A stretch of 64,000 nt of DNA from an uncultured Clostridia bacterium (GTDB lineage Bacteria > Bacillota > Clostridia > Oscillospirales > Ruminococcaceae): assembly GCA_947625125.1 (NCBI GenBank), contig CANQNF010000009.1:1-64000 (forward strand), given 5' to 3'. Both the position numbers and the translations under genes were made by a program. Below the pieces are notes generated by a model. That model had not been told where the DNA came from, made no database searches, and was given only the letters and a program-made list of their open reading frames with translations. Below are positions 21,160 through 28,380 of this stretch, piece after piece. Numbering within the stretch: the stretch's first letter is position 1; every line of letters starts with the position of its first letter.

Positions 21160-21818
21160 CAGAGCTGAGTGCCGGCGACCTGGTTGATTTCGTTCTGGAT
21201 GAGGCAGTAGTTTATGAGCCCGAGGCCGAAGAGCTGCAATACAAGATAGAGAATGCCGTCGTTGCCGCTGACCGGCACGCCTCTGCGCTGCTTGATAAGA
21301 GCGACCTTATCGCCGGCCTTATACGCCCAGAACAGGCCGTAGATACCGCAGGTCACGATGTTCAGAAGCAAAACCACAACGCCGTTCGTATCGTTCGGGG
21401 TGCCGGCGGCGGTGTTGAGGTCGTTTACGAGGCAGACGAACCAATAAAGCCCGAAAATTCCGCAGGTCACGATCGTCAGGATGATGTAAAGAGCGATGCT
21501 CCTCGAGGGGACGGTGCCGGGCTGAGACTGGGGGAAATACTGGTTGATGTTGCCGTTGGAAACAGCCTGGCCGAATTCCTGAGCCTGATTAACAAAGCTC
21601 TGGCCGGCGTTTTTGGCGGCGTCGGTGAAATTCTGCACGCTAAGTGAAGCTCCGCAGTTGGGGCAGAACGGCGGGTTGCCCTCGTGGGGTTGGCCGCATT
21701 TCGGGCAGTAGCTGACCGGCTTTTTCTGCTGTTCGGCAGAGGGCGCAAGAGCCTCTCCGCAGACCGGGCAGAACTTTGCACCGTCTTCGCAGACAGCGCC
21801 GCATTTTGGACAATTCAT
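21159..21818 (-). CDS. Double zinc-ribbon DUF4234 membrane protein
   Basis: This 219-residue protein starts with two zinc ribbons: CPKCGAVCEDGAKFCPVCG and CPKCGQPHEGNPPFCPNCG, each with four cysteines. After a spacer (about 60-105) the C-terminal half has four hydrophobic segments of the DUF4234 type (LTIVTCGIFGLYWFVCLVND and VTCGIYGLFWAYKAGDKV are its internal repeats). Role unknown; the ribbons would be cytoplasmic. AAGGGC lies before the ATG, weaker than neighbours. It is transcribed from a consensus promoter with the DUF2752 gene. Confidence 0.88.
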   Translation of the reverse strand: MNCPKCGAVCEDGAKFCPVCGEALAPSAEQQKKPVSYCPKCGQPHEGNPPFCPNCGASLSVQNFTDAAKNAGQSFVNQAQEFGQAVSNGNINQYFPQSQPGTVPSRSIALYIILTIVTCGIFGLYWFVCLVNDLNTAAGTPNDTNGVVVLLLNIVTCGIYGLFWAYKAGDKVALIKQRRGVPVSGNDGILYLVLQLFGLGLINYCLIQNEINQVAGTQL

Positions 21819-21850
21819 AATAAGCCCTTCTTTCAGGAAGTATTTGTTAC

Positions 21851-21879
21851 ATTATAATATATTTTTCGCAAAATGTCAA
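21851..21879 (-). promoter_or_regulatory. Promoter of the DUF4234/DUF2752 pair
   Basis: TTGACA (21874-21879), 17 bases and TATAAT (21851-21856) on the minus strand, about 33 bases before the start codon. Confidence 0.9.
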
Positions 21880-21937
21880 TACGCATAAAAGGATAGGGAG
21901 TGGCCATTTCGGTCACATAATATAAAAGTTTAGGATC

Positions 21938-22132
21938 AAGCCCTTTTCAAAGGGCTTGCAGGGTCAAGGGGCAGAGCCCCTTGTCGCAGCCCGCAGGCTG
22001 CGAAATTTTTTACACGAAGGCGCTCCGCAAGGGGTGAATTGAAAAAATAGCCCGGTGGGCTATTTTTTCAAGAGGGGACGCCCTGCAAGTGAGGGCGTCC
22101 CCTTGTGATACGCAGCTCCGACAGGAGCTGCG
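21938..22132. repeat. Array of six perfect hairpins
   Basis: Six palindromes follow one another: 21938-21957 (8 bp), 21965-21983 (CAAGGGGC-AGA-GCCCCTTG), 21985-22002 (7 bp, then AAATTTTTT), 22039-22071 (15 bp, loop GGT), 22073-22103 (12 bp, loop GCAAGTG) and 22111-22132 (CGCAGCTCC-GACA-GGAGCTGCG). Stems are uninterrupted and loops short. There is no gene in 21819-22221; the array lies between the minus-strand promoter at 21851 and the stop of the next minus-strand gene. Confidence 0.85.
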
Positions 22133-22221
22133 AACCTTTAATCATCAAACCATGAATTATTATAATGCGGGCAGTTTGGACACTCCCAAAAGGATATCCC
22201 TCATCCCCCTCAAATCCCCCG

Positions 22222-23700
22222 TCACGGTCTCAGGCTGCTGTAATAATATATCATCCTCAAATCGTCGTTTGAGACGAGGCCGCTATTGTACGCTTCTGTA
22301 AGCTCAGTGAAGCTGCCGTCGTCGGTGCGGATTTCAATAACAAGATCGCCGGTCTGCTCGAACATATAGTCTCCAACATAGAAGCTTCTTACAATTTCTA
22401 TCAGCTCCCGGCCGTCGTACATGACCACCGCATAGCCGTTTTTGACCTTTCCGTAATAGCTTCGTACCTCGACTTTGTCGGCACTAATCCCCTTATATTT
22501 CGCGTAGTCCCCGCATATCGTCGCCTCCATCGCGTGGTCGAGAGGGTCTAACTGCGGGTAGCTGATTTTTTTGCAGTCAAGCTGTTCAAAATCGCTGTCG
22601 AGCACAAAGCCGTTGAAATATGCGTCGTTGATTTTCATGAGCGCTCCGCCGTATGAATAGAAGTACAAATCAAAGCTGCCGCTTGCAAGCTCGAATTCGT
22701 AATCCCCCACTGCGACCGTTTTTACATCGTCGGTATATGTGTCCGAGCCGCAGACAGCCACCGCCACGCCGCTGTCGCAGCTGCCGTAATATCCGTAAAT
22801 ATGGGCAGTGCCGGGGCCGTTATAACTGTCCGAAATTTTATTTGCCAAATCCTGCGACAGACCGTCCGGAAGTTCGGTCTGTTCGTCGGTGATTTTTTTG
22901 CAGTCAAGCTGTCCAAAATCGCTGTCGGTGAGAATGCCCTGCGAATAAGCGTCGTTGATTTCCATGAGCATTCCGCCGTTTGAATAGAAGTACAAATCAA
23001 AGCTGCCGCTTGCAAGCTCGAATTCGTAATCCCCCACGACGACCGTCTTTACATCTTCGGTATATGTGTCCGAGCCGCAGATCGCTACCGCCACGCCGCT
23101 GTCGCAGCTGCCGTAATATCCGTAAATATGAGCAGTGCCGGGGCCGTTATAACTGTCCGAAATTTTCTTTGCCAGATCCTGCGACAGGCCGTCCGGAAGT
23201 TCGGCCTGTTCGGTATCGACCCTTTCGGCCATGTACTTGCCGCTTACCCATCCGTTGCCGCCGCCGTATTTAATAAGGTACCATCCCGAATCGTAGTTGT
23301 AGCCGACTATCTCAGCGCCCTCGCCGACGTCGAGGTGCCCAATCGATTCGTAATCGGTCGACGGGCCGCTGCGGACGTTGAGCGAAATAGTGGCATATAG
23401 CGTTTCAACGTCGACGGGCTCAATTTCGATGTCGCCTATTTCGGCGGGTTCATCATCATCCGGCTCCTCGGCCTCGCTGAAAGTCTCGGAGGGCTCCGAC
23501 GCCTCGGTCTCGGGCGCAGACGTCTCAACAACAGTCGTGACCAAGCCCAAAGCAGTCTCGGCGGTGGTTTCTTCGGTGGGAAGAGTCGCGGGCAGGGTCG
23601 CCTCGGGCGAAGCAAGGGTCTCGCGGGGCTCCTCTTTCGGGCCGACGGCGCAGCCGGTCAGAACAAGCGCCAAAGCGACAGCCAACAAAGTTTTTTTCAT
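22222..23700 (-). CDS. SH3-domain lipoprotein with duplicated 109-residue repeat
   Basis: The 492-residue protein begins with a signal peptide and lipobox (LVLTGC, cysteine 17), then a Thr/Glu-rich linker to about 95. A bacterial SH3 domain follows (about 97-160, TISLNVRSGPSTDYESIGHL). Two tandem 109-residue repeats come next, each opening ELPDGLSQDLA and containing GPGTAHIYGYYGSCDSGVAV and GDYEFELASGSFDLYFYS; a third, diverged copy ends the protein. The SH3 domain may hold cell wall; the repeats are of unknown function. GAAAGGAT precedes the ATG. It stands alone between the hairpin array and the glycosylase gene. Confidence 0.88.
   Translation of the reverse strand: MKKTLLAVALALVLTGCAVGPKEEPRETLASPEATLPATLPTEETTAETALGLVTTVVETSAPETEASEPSETFSEAEEPDDDEPAEIGDIEIEPVDVETLYATISLNVRSGPSTDYESIGHLDVGEGAEIVGYNYDSGWYLIKYGGGNGWVSGKYMAERVDTEQAELPDGLSQDLAKKISDSYNGPGTAHIYGYYGSCDSGVAVAICGSDTYTEDVKTVVVGDYEFELASGSFDLYFYSNGGMLMEINDAYSQGILTDSDFGQLDCKKITDEQTELPDGLSQDLANKISDSYNGPGTAHIYGYYGSCDSGVAVAVCGSDTYTDDVKTVAVGDYEFELASGSFDLYFYSYGGALMKINDAYFNGFVLDSDFEQLDCKKISYPQLDPLDHAMEATICGDYAKYKGISADKVEVRSYYGKVKNGYAVVMYDGRELIEIVRSFYVGDYMFEQTGDLVIEIRTDDGSFTELTEAYNSGLVSNDDLRMIYYYSSLRP
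22564..23217 (-). repeat. Two tandem 327-bp direct repeats inside the lipoprotein gene
   Basis: The period is exactly 327 bp (109 codons); for example GATTTTTTTGCAGTCAAGCT recurs at 22564 and 22891. The protein copies differ at roughly 16 of 109 positions, so the duplication is fairly recent. Confidence 0.9.
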
Positions 23701-23788
23701 AAAATCATCCTTTCTAACGGTTTTACCTTTAATACGCTTTTCGAGGGCAAAATATTGCGCTCCCGGCGGAAAATTTTTTTATTTATTG

Positions 23789-24280
23789 TCATATGATTTT
23801 CTCCGACCATTCCGCAATCAGCCGCTCAAGACTGTACCGAGCGTTGGCGGGACTCGTGGACGGAAGCGCGTAAACGGGAACGTCTATGCCGCTCTGAAAT
23901 TTATTAAAACATCTCTCGGCAGTCCTGCCGTTTAATATGATTTTTTCTATTTCACATTCAAAAAGCAAAACTCTTATGTCCGTAGGTACGGCGTTTTTTA
24001 TGCTTGAATCGCTTGAGCCTACGATGTCGCAGCTTTCTATGACGTCCCAGAGGGCTATGCGACGCCGTTTTAAAAAGTCCGTTTTTTCGGACAGTTCCAA
24101 AGGCGTTGGCTCGTGATATATCCCCGCGAGCACTTTCCAGAATCTGTTTTGAGGATGTGCATAATAAAACGCCTCGGCACGGCTTTTGACAGACGGAAAA
24201 GAGCCTAAAATAAGGGTTTTGCTGTCATCGTTGAAGTATGCCGGAAAGCCGTGCTCGCAATGAATAAGTTCACTTTTCAT
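23789..24280 (-). CDS. DNA-deoxyinosine glycosylase (UDG superfamily)
   Basis: This 163-residue protein resembles the family 6 uracil-DNA glycosylase superfamily, which removes hypoxanthine from deaminated DNA. The active-site region LILGSFPSVKSR near the N-terminus, the HPQNRFWKVL segment and the C-terminal PSTSPANARYS match this group. It starts 11 bases inside the end of msrA, an unusually deep overlap suggesting coupled expression. Both would repair chemical damage: deamination here, methionine oxidation in MsrA. Substrate preference is from family pattern. Confidence 0.88.
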   Translation of the reverse strand: MKSELIHCEHGFPAYFNDDSKTLILGSFPSVKSRAEAFYYAHPQNRFWKVLAGIYHEPTPLELSEKTDFLKRRRIALWDVIESCDIVGSSDSSIKNAVPTDIRVLLFECEIEKIILNGRTAERCFNKFQSGIDVPVYALPSTSPANARYSLERLIAEWSEKII

Positions 24281-24797
24281 TTTTCGTCACCGGCTTGTAG
24301 TTCTTGGCAAACTCTATCATCTTCGGGCTGATGTGGCAGTATCCCCCGGGATTTTTCTCGAGGTATTTCTGATGATATTCCTCCGCCGTATAGAAGTTTT
24401 CAAGAGGTAAAAGTTCCGTCGCCATTTTCGCGGAGAGACTCTGCTGAACGGTTAAAAATACAGAAGTGATTGTCGGAACGTCGCCCGGGTCGGAGTAGTA
24501 GACGCCGGTTCGGTACTGCTCGCCGACGTCCTCGCCCTGTTTGTTCAGGGATGTCGGGTCGATGATCATGAAGTAGAGGCGGAGGATTTCCTCAAGGGAA
24601 ATTATTGATTTATCGTAAGATATTTTTACGGTCTCGGCGTAGCCGGTTTTCCCGGACTTTACGTCGTGGTAGGTCGGGTCGGGGGTGCGGCCGTTTGCGT
24701 AGCCGACGGCGGTTTTTTGAACGCCCGGGAGGCTGTCGAAGAAGCGCTGCGCGCCCCAGAAGCAGCCTGCCGCAAGGTAAATTTCGGAAGTTTTCAT
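24270..24797 (-). CDS. msrA: Peptide-methionine (S)-S-oxide reductase
   Basis: MsrA reduces methionine S-sulfoxide in proteins. The catalytic cysteine is residue 12 in LAAGCFWGAQRFF, followed by GYANG and the conserved TGYAETVKISYD and DPTSLNKQGEDVGEQYRTGV. The 175-residue length is standard and no MsrB domain is fused. GAAAGGAAAA precedes ATG 24797. A consensus promoter lies 30 bases upstream and the gene overlaps the deoxyinosine glycosylase downstream. Confidence 0.97.
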   Translation of the reverse strand: MKTSEIYLAAGCFWGAQRFFDSLPGVQKTAVGYANGRTPDPTYHDVKSGKTGYAETVKISYDKSIISLEEILRLYFMIIDPTSLNKQGEDVGEQYRTGVYYSDPGDVPTITSVFLTVQQSLSAKMATELLPLENFYTAEEYHQKYLEKNPGGYCHISPKMIEFAKNYKPVTKNEK

Positions 24798-24826
24798 AGC
24801 GTTTTCCTTTCAACGTGGTCACTTAT

Positions 24827-24855
24827 ATTATAGCCCAAATCGCGGGAAAAAGCAA
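24827..24855 (-). promoter_or_regulatory. Promoter of msrA
   Basis: TTGCTT (24850-24855), 17 bases and TATAAT (24827-24832) on the minus strand. Confidence 0.8.
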
Positions 24856-24867
24856 GAGGCGCGAAGA

Positions 24868-24910
24868 GATGACAGAGGACAGAAGTCAGAGGGCAGACAG
24901 AGGCAGAAAA
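24868..24910 (+). repeat. GTCAGA-type repeat tract
   Basis: GATGACAGAGGACAGAAGTC and following units repeat the purine-rich pattern seen at 14581 and 27958. Confidence 0.5.
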
Positions 24911-24929
24911 ATAAAAGTCAGCACCAACG

Positions 24930-25170
24930 CCCCTCCCTTGGGGGAGGGGTTGGGGGAGGGGGATTTAAAATAGCATGAGCGAAGCGAATACCTTGTCCCC
25001 ATGGGTCGGGCGCGGAGGGTAAATTAAAATCCGTATCACTTTTCGCAAGAAAATGATACGGATTTTTTGATAAGGTGCGTGCGACAGTTCCCCCTTCCTC
25101 GAGGAGGGGGTCAGGGGATGTGACTCAAAATAGCATTCGCGCAGCGAATACCTCTTACCCGAGTCCCGGA
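24930..25170. repeat. Pair of diverged ~80-bp direct repeats flanking a strong hairpin
   Basis: Copies at about 24930-25010 and 25089-25170 share the order: a palindromic C-run/G-run (CCCTCCC-TTGG-GGGAGGGG; CCCCCTTCCTCGAGGAGGGGG), then AAAATAGCAT, GCGAATACC and a short CCC/GGG stem. Only motif order is well conserved. With the hairpin at 25027 and msrA promoter this accounts for 24798-25243; no gene is seen. Confidence 0.7.
25027..25067. terminator. 18-bp hairpin with T-run, bidirectional terminator
   Basis: AAAATCCGTATCA pairs perfectly with TGATACGGATTTT, and TTTTC-GCAA-GAAAA extends the stem inside. T-runs exist on both strands. It lies 176 bases after the metallopeptidase-like gene begins upstream on the opposite side, so its parent transcript is unclear. 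Confidence 0.65.
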
Positions 25171-25243
25171 CAACGTGCCCTTTATCGCTCCCCCAAAAAA
25201 GCAGCCCCCCCTGCCTTTGCACAAATTCCGGTTTTTTCCTCGC

Positions 25244-26092
25244 TCACCCCGCGAAGCGTTCAAACTGCTCCCGCACCTTGTCGATGTCAAATGAGATTAT
25301 TTCGTCAAAATCATGGCGCTTCAAAATCTCTCTCACGAACCGACAGCCGAGATAATACCCCACGTCTCCGCGGCCGCCGTAGCTGACCCGGTCGCCGAAG
25401 TAGCGCTGATTTTTCGGGGTCATCGTCCTTAAATCCCTCGCAAAATCCGCCTTTATCTGCTCAAAACGGCCGTCGCACCACGCTTTCCAGCCGTTCACGT
25501 CCTGATGGTAAAAATCGGGATTCCCGACGACGATCTGCTCAAAACACATCGCCACGCCCTCGGTGAAGAGCTGCCAGAGAAGCTTATCCTCGTTTTTGTC
25601 AAAATTTCGGTTCAGAACGCCGTACTGCTTCTGATAGACGTGGCCGAGCTCGTGGCAGATGAGCCCGCGCATGTCCCGTACGCTGCACCAGTTAAGCTCG
25701 GTAATTTTTTCCATGCCCAAAAGTATCGCCGTTTTCCCGCGGTACTCCGTCACCCAACCGGCGCCGTTGCAAAGCCCGAGATAAAAAACAACGACGGCGT
25801 CAAGCCCCTTTCCGAAGCGCTCGCGTATCGTGCCGTCGAGATTTTTTGCAACATATGAAAAAGAATCGTGGGCGGCGTTAAGCTGTTCACGATTTTTTAT
25901 CATGCCGTTCAGCACCCTAAGCAGCTCCTCCTCGGAAGCGCCGTCGGCGTTAAGCGCGCTCTTTGCGTCCTCTGAAAGTATCGGGAAAAGCCCCGGGAGC
26001 GATGAATCGATATATTCTTTCCACCGCTCATAGCTGTACCCCGACTCGTCATAGCAGCCGAGCGCCTCAGTAAATGTATCAATAATTTCCAT
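25244..26092 (-). CDS. Putative zinc metallopeptidase-like protein
   Basis: This 282-residue protein contains HELGH at 147-151 and a downstream glutamate in TEGVA (178), the HExxH...E spacing of gluzincins, so zinc binding and peptidase activity are plausible. The surrounding sequence (DMRGLICHELGHVYQKQYG) supports a real zincin helix rather than chance. There is no signal peptide or membrane helix, so it would be cytoplasmic. No named family is recognised. It starts 12 bases after the hom stop and probably shares the ACT-hom transcript. Confidence 0.75.
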   Translation of the reverse strand: MEIIDTFTEALGCYDESGYSYERWKEYIDSSLPGLFPILSEDAKSALNADGASEEELLRVLNGMIKNREQLNAAHDSFSYVAKNLDGTIRERFGKGLDAVVVFYLGLCNGAGWVTEYRGKTAILLGMEKITELNWCSVRDMRGLICHELGHVYQKQYGVLNRNFDKNEDKLLWQLFTEGVAMCFEQIVVGNPDFYHQDVNGWKAWCDGRFEQIKADFARDLRTMTPKNQRYFGDRVSYGGRGDVGYYLGCRFVREILKRHDFDEIISFDIDKVREQFERFAG

Positions 26093-26104
26093 ATCGGTTA
26101 AATT

Positions 26105-27349
26105 TTATAGCAGTCTTATCTTTCTCATCACGTCGGCATGCTCCGAAAGAAGCGCAAGCTTTTTGTCAATCTGGTACTCCTCGATCTCGGGAGTGATAAA
26201 AGCAAGCTCGCCCTCGGTCCTGTGCTTTCTCGGGATGAAGTCGACGTAGCCGAACAGCGTTGTAATAAGCCCTTTGAGGCTGTCCGCTTCGGGAGATCTC
26301 AGGCGCACATAGACCCTTACGTTCGCCGTCTTGTAGGGCAGGATGAAGTCGCGGTTTTGGCTGTCCTCCCAGGTCAGGGAGGCGATGTCGGCGTTTTCAT
26401 GCTTCACGGCGTCGATGATGTCGGCAACTACCGCGGAGGCTGTCGCCTGCTTGCCCGCGCCCTTGCCGTAAAACAGGGTGTCGCCCACGCTGTCCCCTCT
26501 TATCATGATGGCGTTATATACGTCGTTCACGCCGGAAAGAGGATTTGAAACGCTCACAAGCCTCGGGCAGACCGTCGCCACAAGACCCTTTTCGGTCTTT
26601 TCAATGAGTCCGATGAGTTTTACCGCATAGCCCGCGTTCGCGACGTATTCTACGTCGTCGAGGGTGATGTTTCTTATGCCTGAGCAGTGGACGTATTCGG
26701 GGTATATCTGCTTGCCGAAAGCAAGTGAGCCGAGTATGCAAAGCTTGCGGCAGGCGTCCGCCCCGTCGATGTCAGCTGTGGGATCCTGTTCGGCATAGCC
26801 GAGTCTCTGGGCGTCGGCAAGAGCCTGCTCAAACGACACCTGATCGAAAATCATCTTCGTGAGGATATAGTTGGTCGTGCCGTTTAAAATGCCCGCAATG
26901 CGCTCTATTCTGTTAGCGGCAAGGCATTGGTGCAGCGGTCTTATTATCGGAATGCCGCCGCCTACGGACGCTTCAAAGAAATAGTTGCAGTGGTTTTCCT
27001 TGGCAAGCTTTATAAGCTCTGCACCGTGATATGCAACAAGCTCTTTATTCGACGTGACCACGCTCACGCCCTTTGACAAAAGCTTTTTGGTGTAGTCGTA
27101 CGCCAACGTCTTTCCGCCTATCATCTCGGCGACGACCGAAATTTCGGGGTCGTTTAAAATGTCCTCAAAATTCTTCGTGAATTTGTCCTTAAAGGGAGAA
27201 TTCGGAAAATCCCTCAAGTCGCAAATCCACTTGATGTCCATAAGACGGCCGCTTCTCTTTTCGATAAGCTCTTTATTTTTATAGAACAGCTCCACCGTGC
27301 CGCTGCCGACGACTCCGAAGCCTATTACAGCAATTTTAGAAACTTTCAT
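26105..27349 (-). CDS. hom: Homoserine dehydrogenase
   Basis: The 414-residue enzyme reduces aspartate semialdehyde to homoserine for threonine and methionine. Residues 1-130 form the Rossmann domain (IGFGVVGSGTVELF), then the catalytic signature AQRLGYAEQDPTADIDGADA, with KQATASAVVADI in the NAD-linker. The C-terminal 80 residues are ACT-like (VRVYVRLRSPEADSLKGLIT), the usual site of threonine feedback. It follows the ACT-domain gene by 18 bases, so the two form one transcript; thrB and thrC are not in the window. Confidence 0.96.
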   Translation of the reverse strand: MKVSKIAVIGFGVVGSGTVELFYKNKELIEKRSGRLMDIKWICDLRDFPNSPFKDKFTKNFEDILNDPEISVVAEMIGGKTLAYDYTKKLLSKGVSVVTSNKELVAYHGAELIKLAKENHCNYFFEASVGGGIPIIRPLHQCLAANRIERIAGILNGTTNYILTKMIFDQVSFEQALADAQRLGYAEQDPTADIDGADACRKLCILGSLAFGKQIYPEYVHCSGIRNITLDDVEYVANAGYAVKLIGLIEKTEKGLVATVCPRLVSVSNPLSGVNDVYNAIMIRGDSVGDTLFYGKGAGKQATASAVVADIIDAVKHENADIASLTWEDSQNRDFILPYKTANVRVYVRLRSPEADSLKGLITTLFGYVDFIPRKHRTEGELAFITPEIEEYQIDKKLALLSEHADVMRKIRLL

Positions 27350-27367
27350 AGCTACCTCTCAAAAAAA

Positions 27368-27808
27368 TTATTTTCCGGAAATTATCCTCACGCTTGCCAC
27401 TCCCTTTACTTTCATAAGGGACTTTGCGACAGCGCCCGGCTGAAGACTCTGGTCGTTCAAGCGAAGCGTCACCATCACCGTCGCCGCAGAATCGATGGGG
27501 ATGCTCTGGTTTATGGTGAGAATGTTCGCGTCGAGGCGGTAGATCTCGTTGAGGACCTCCGCCAAAATCCCCTCGCGGTCCGAAAGCACGATGCAAAGTG
27601 TGATTATTCTCTCGCCGAGCTTTTCGGAGTAGATGAACGCCGAGTCTTTATACTTGTAGTAAGCGCTCCGGGATACCCCGGTCATCCTACAGGCCTCGGT
27701 AGAGGTTTTGCAGGTCCCCTGAGCGATGAGCCTTTTCGCCTCTATGACCTTTAAAACGACCTCAGGGAGGACGTCTGAGCTTACAACCACAAACTCTTTT
27801 TCGGGCAT
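27368..27808 (-). CDS. ACT domain protein, PheB/UPF0735 type
   Basis: This 146-residue protein has an N-terminal helix-turn-helix-like half (AKRLIAQGTCKTSTEACRMT, then SRSAYYKYKDSAF) and a C-terminal ACT domain (IITLCIVLSDREGILAEVLN through ASVRIISG). The pattern matches the PheB/UPF0735 group often found directly before homoserine dehydrogenase in Clostridia, where it may sense an amino acid and regulate the pathway. GGAGGTC precedes the ATG, and a consensus promoter lies upstream. Confidence 0.92.
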   Translation of the reverse strand: MPEKEFVVVSSDVLPEVVLKVIEAKRLIAQGTCKTSTEACRMTGVSRSAYYKYKDSAFIYSEKLGERIITLCIVLSDREGILAEVLNEIYRLDANILTINQSIPIDSAATVMVTLRLNDQSLQPGAVAKSLMKVKGVASVRIISGK

Positions 27809-27861
27809 TTAAAGACCTCCAAGTTCATGACCAAGATACATTTGTATTTGCTACACAAACA

Positions 27862-27889
27862 ATTATACACGTTTATCGCCGTTTGTCAA
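27862..27889 (-). promoter_or_regulatory. Promoter of the ACT-hom operon
   Basis: TTGACA (27884-27889), 16 bases and TATAAT (27862-27867) on the minus strand, with a leader of about 45 bases. Confidence 0.85.
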
Positions 27890-27957
27890 TACCCGGCGGA
27901 CAATTGCCGGGGATAAAATAAGTCGCAATATTTGTATTTTTTCGGCGAAGTGCACCA

Positions 27958-28080
27958 AATCAGAGGTCGGAATACAAAAAGTCAGAATTCGGAACGGGTT
28001 TTCGGGACTTGTGCGTAACAAAATCCGCCGCCGCAGGCGACGCCTTGAAATTCTGACATCCGATCTCTGAATTCTGTCTT
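27958..28080 (-). repeat. GTCAGA-type repeat tract beside element C
   Basis: On the minus strand this reads GACAGAATTCAGAGATCGGA, then TGTCAGAATTTCAAGGCGTCG, matching 14581-14622 closely. A further tract of the same kind continues at 28201-28241 (GACAGAAGATAGAGGGTCAG on the minus strand). Confidence 0.55.
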
Positions 28081-28100
28081 CTGATATGGCCCCCTGCTCC

Positions 28101-28177
28101 GGCGGAGCCCCGACCGGCCCGCAGGGCCGGTCCGACGGCGCAGCCGTCGGGCTCGCTTCGCGAGCCGGGGCTCCGCC
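28101..28177. repeat. GC-rich cloverleaf palindrome, element C
   Basis: The 77-bp core has the same perfect 12-bp closing stem as element B (GGCGGAGCCCCG / CGGGGCTCCGCC) and three hairpins: ACCGGCCC-GCA-GGGCCGGT, CCGACGGC-GCA-GCCGTCGG and GCTCGC-TTC-GCGAGC. Where stems differ from element B, both strands of the stem differ together. No gene is seen in 27890-28240. Confidence 0.85.
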
Positions 28178-28241
28178 CCGCACCAAGCCCGGGTACGTCC
28201 GAGGGTCTATCCTCTATTCATCTGACCCTCTATCTTCTGTC

Positions 28242-28270
28242 TTGACATCCCCGGCGATTTGTGCTATACT
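28242..28270 (+). promoter_or_regulatory. Promoter of the pyr operon
   Basis: TTGACA (28242-28247), 17 bases and TATACT (28265-28270). It drives the seven genes from pyrC to pyrI and leaves a leader of about 105 bases. Confidence 0.85.
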
Positions 28271-28276
28271 GTCAGG

Positions 28277-28380
28277 GACGAGTTTAATGCGGCACCGAGA
28301 GGCCGAAAGTCGGCACAAAATTTTTCGGGATCTGCCTGTCGACGCGCTCGGCGGGTTTTATTTTTGAAAGGACGTTGAAG
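28277..28380 (+). promoter_or_regulatory. pyr leader with PyrR-like loop and terminator-like stem
   Basis: The leader contains AGTTTAATGCGGCACCGAGA followed by GGCCGAAAG, which resembles the PyrR-binding consensus around TCCAGAGAGGCTxxGAAAG. A later stem CTGCC/GGCGG (28332-28354) is followed by GTTTTATTTTT. PyrR with UMP would favour this terminator. No pyrR gene lies in the window, and the match is imperfect. Confidence 0.5.

Noticed and set aside
21938-22132. CRISPR array
   Set aside because: The hairpins differ in sequence and there are no constant repeats or spacers.
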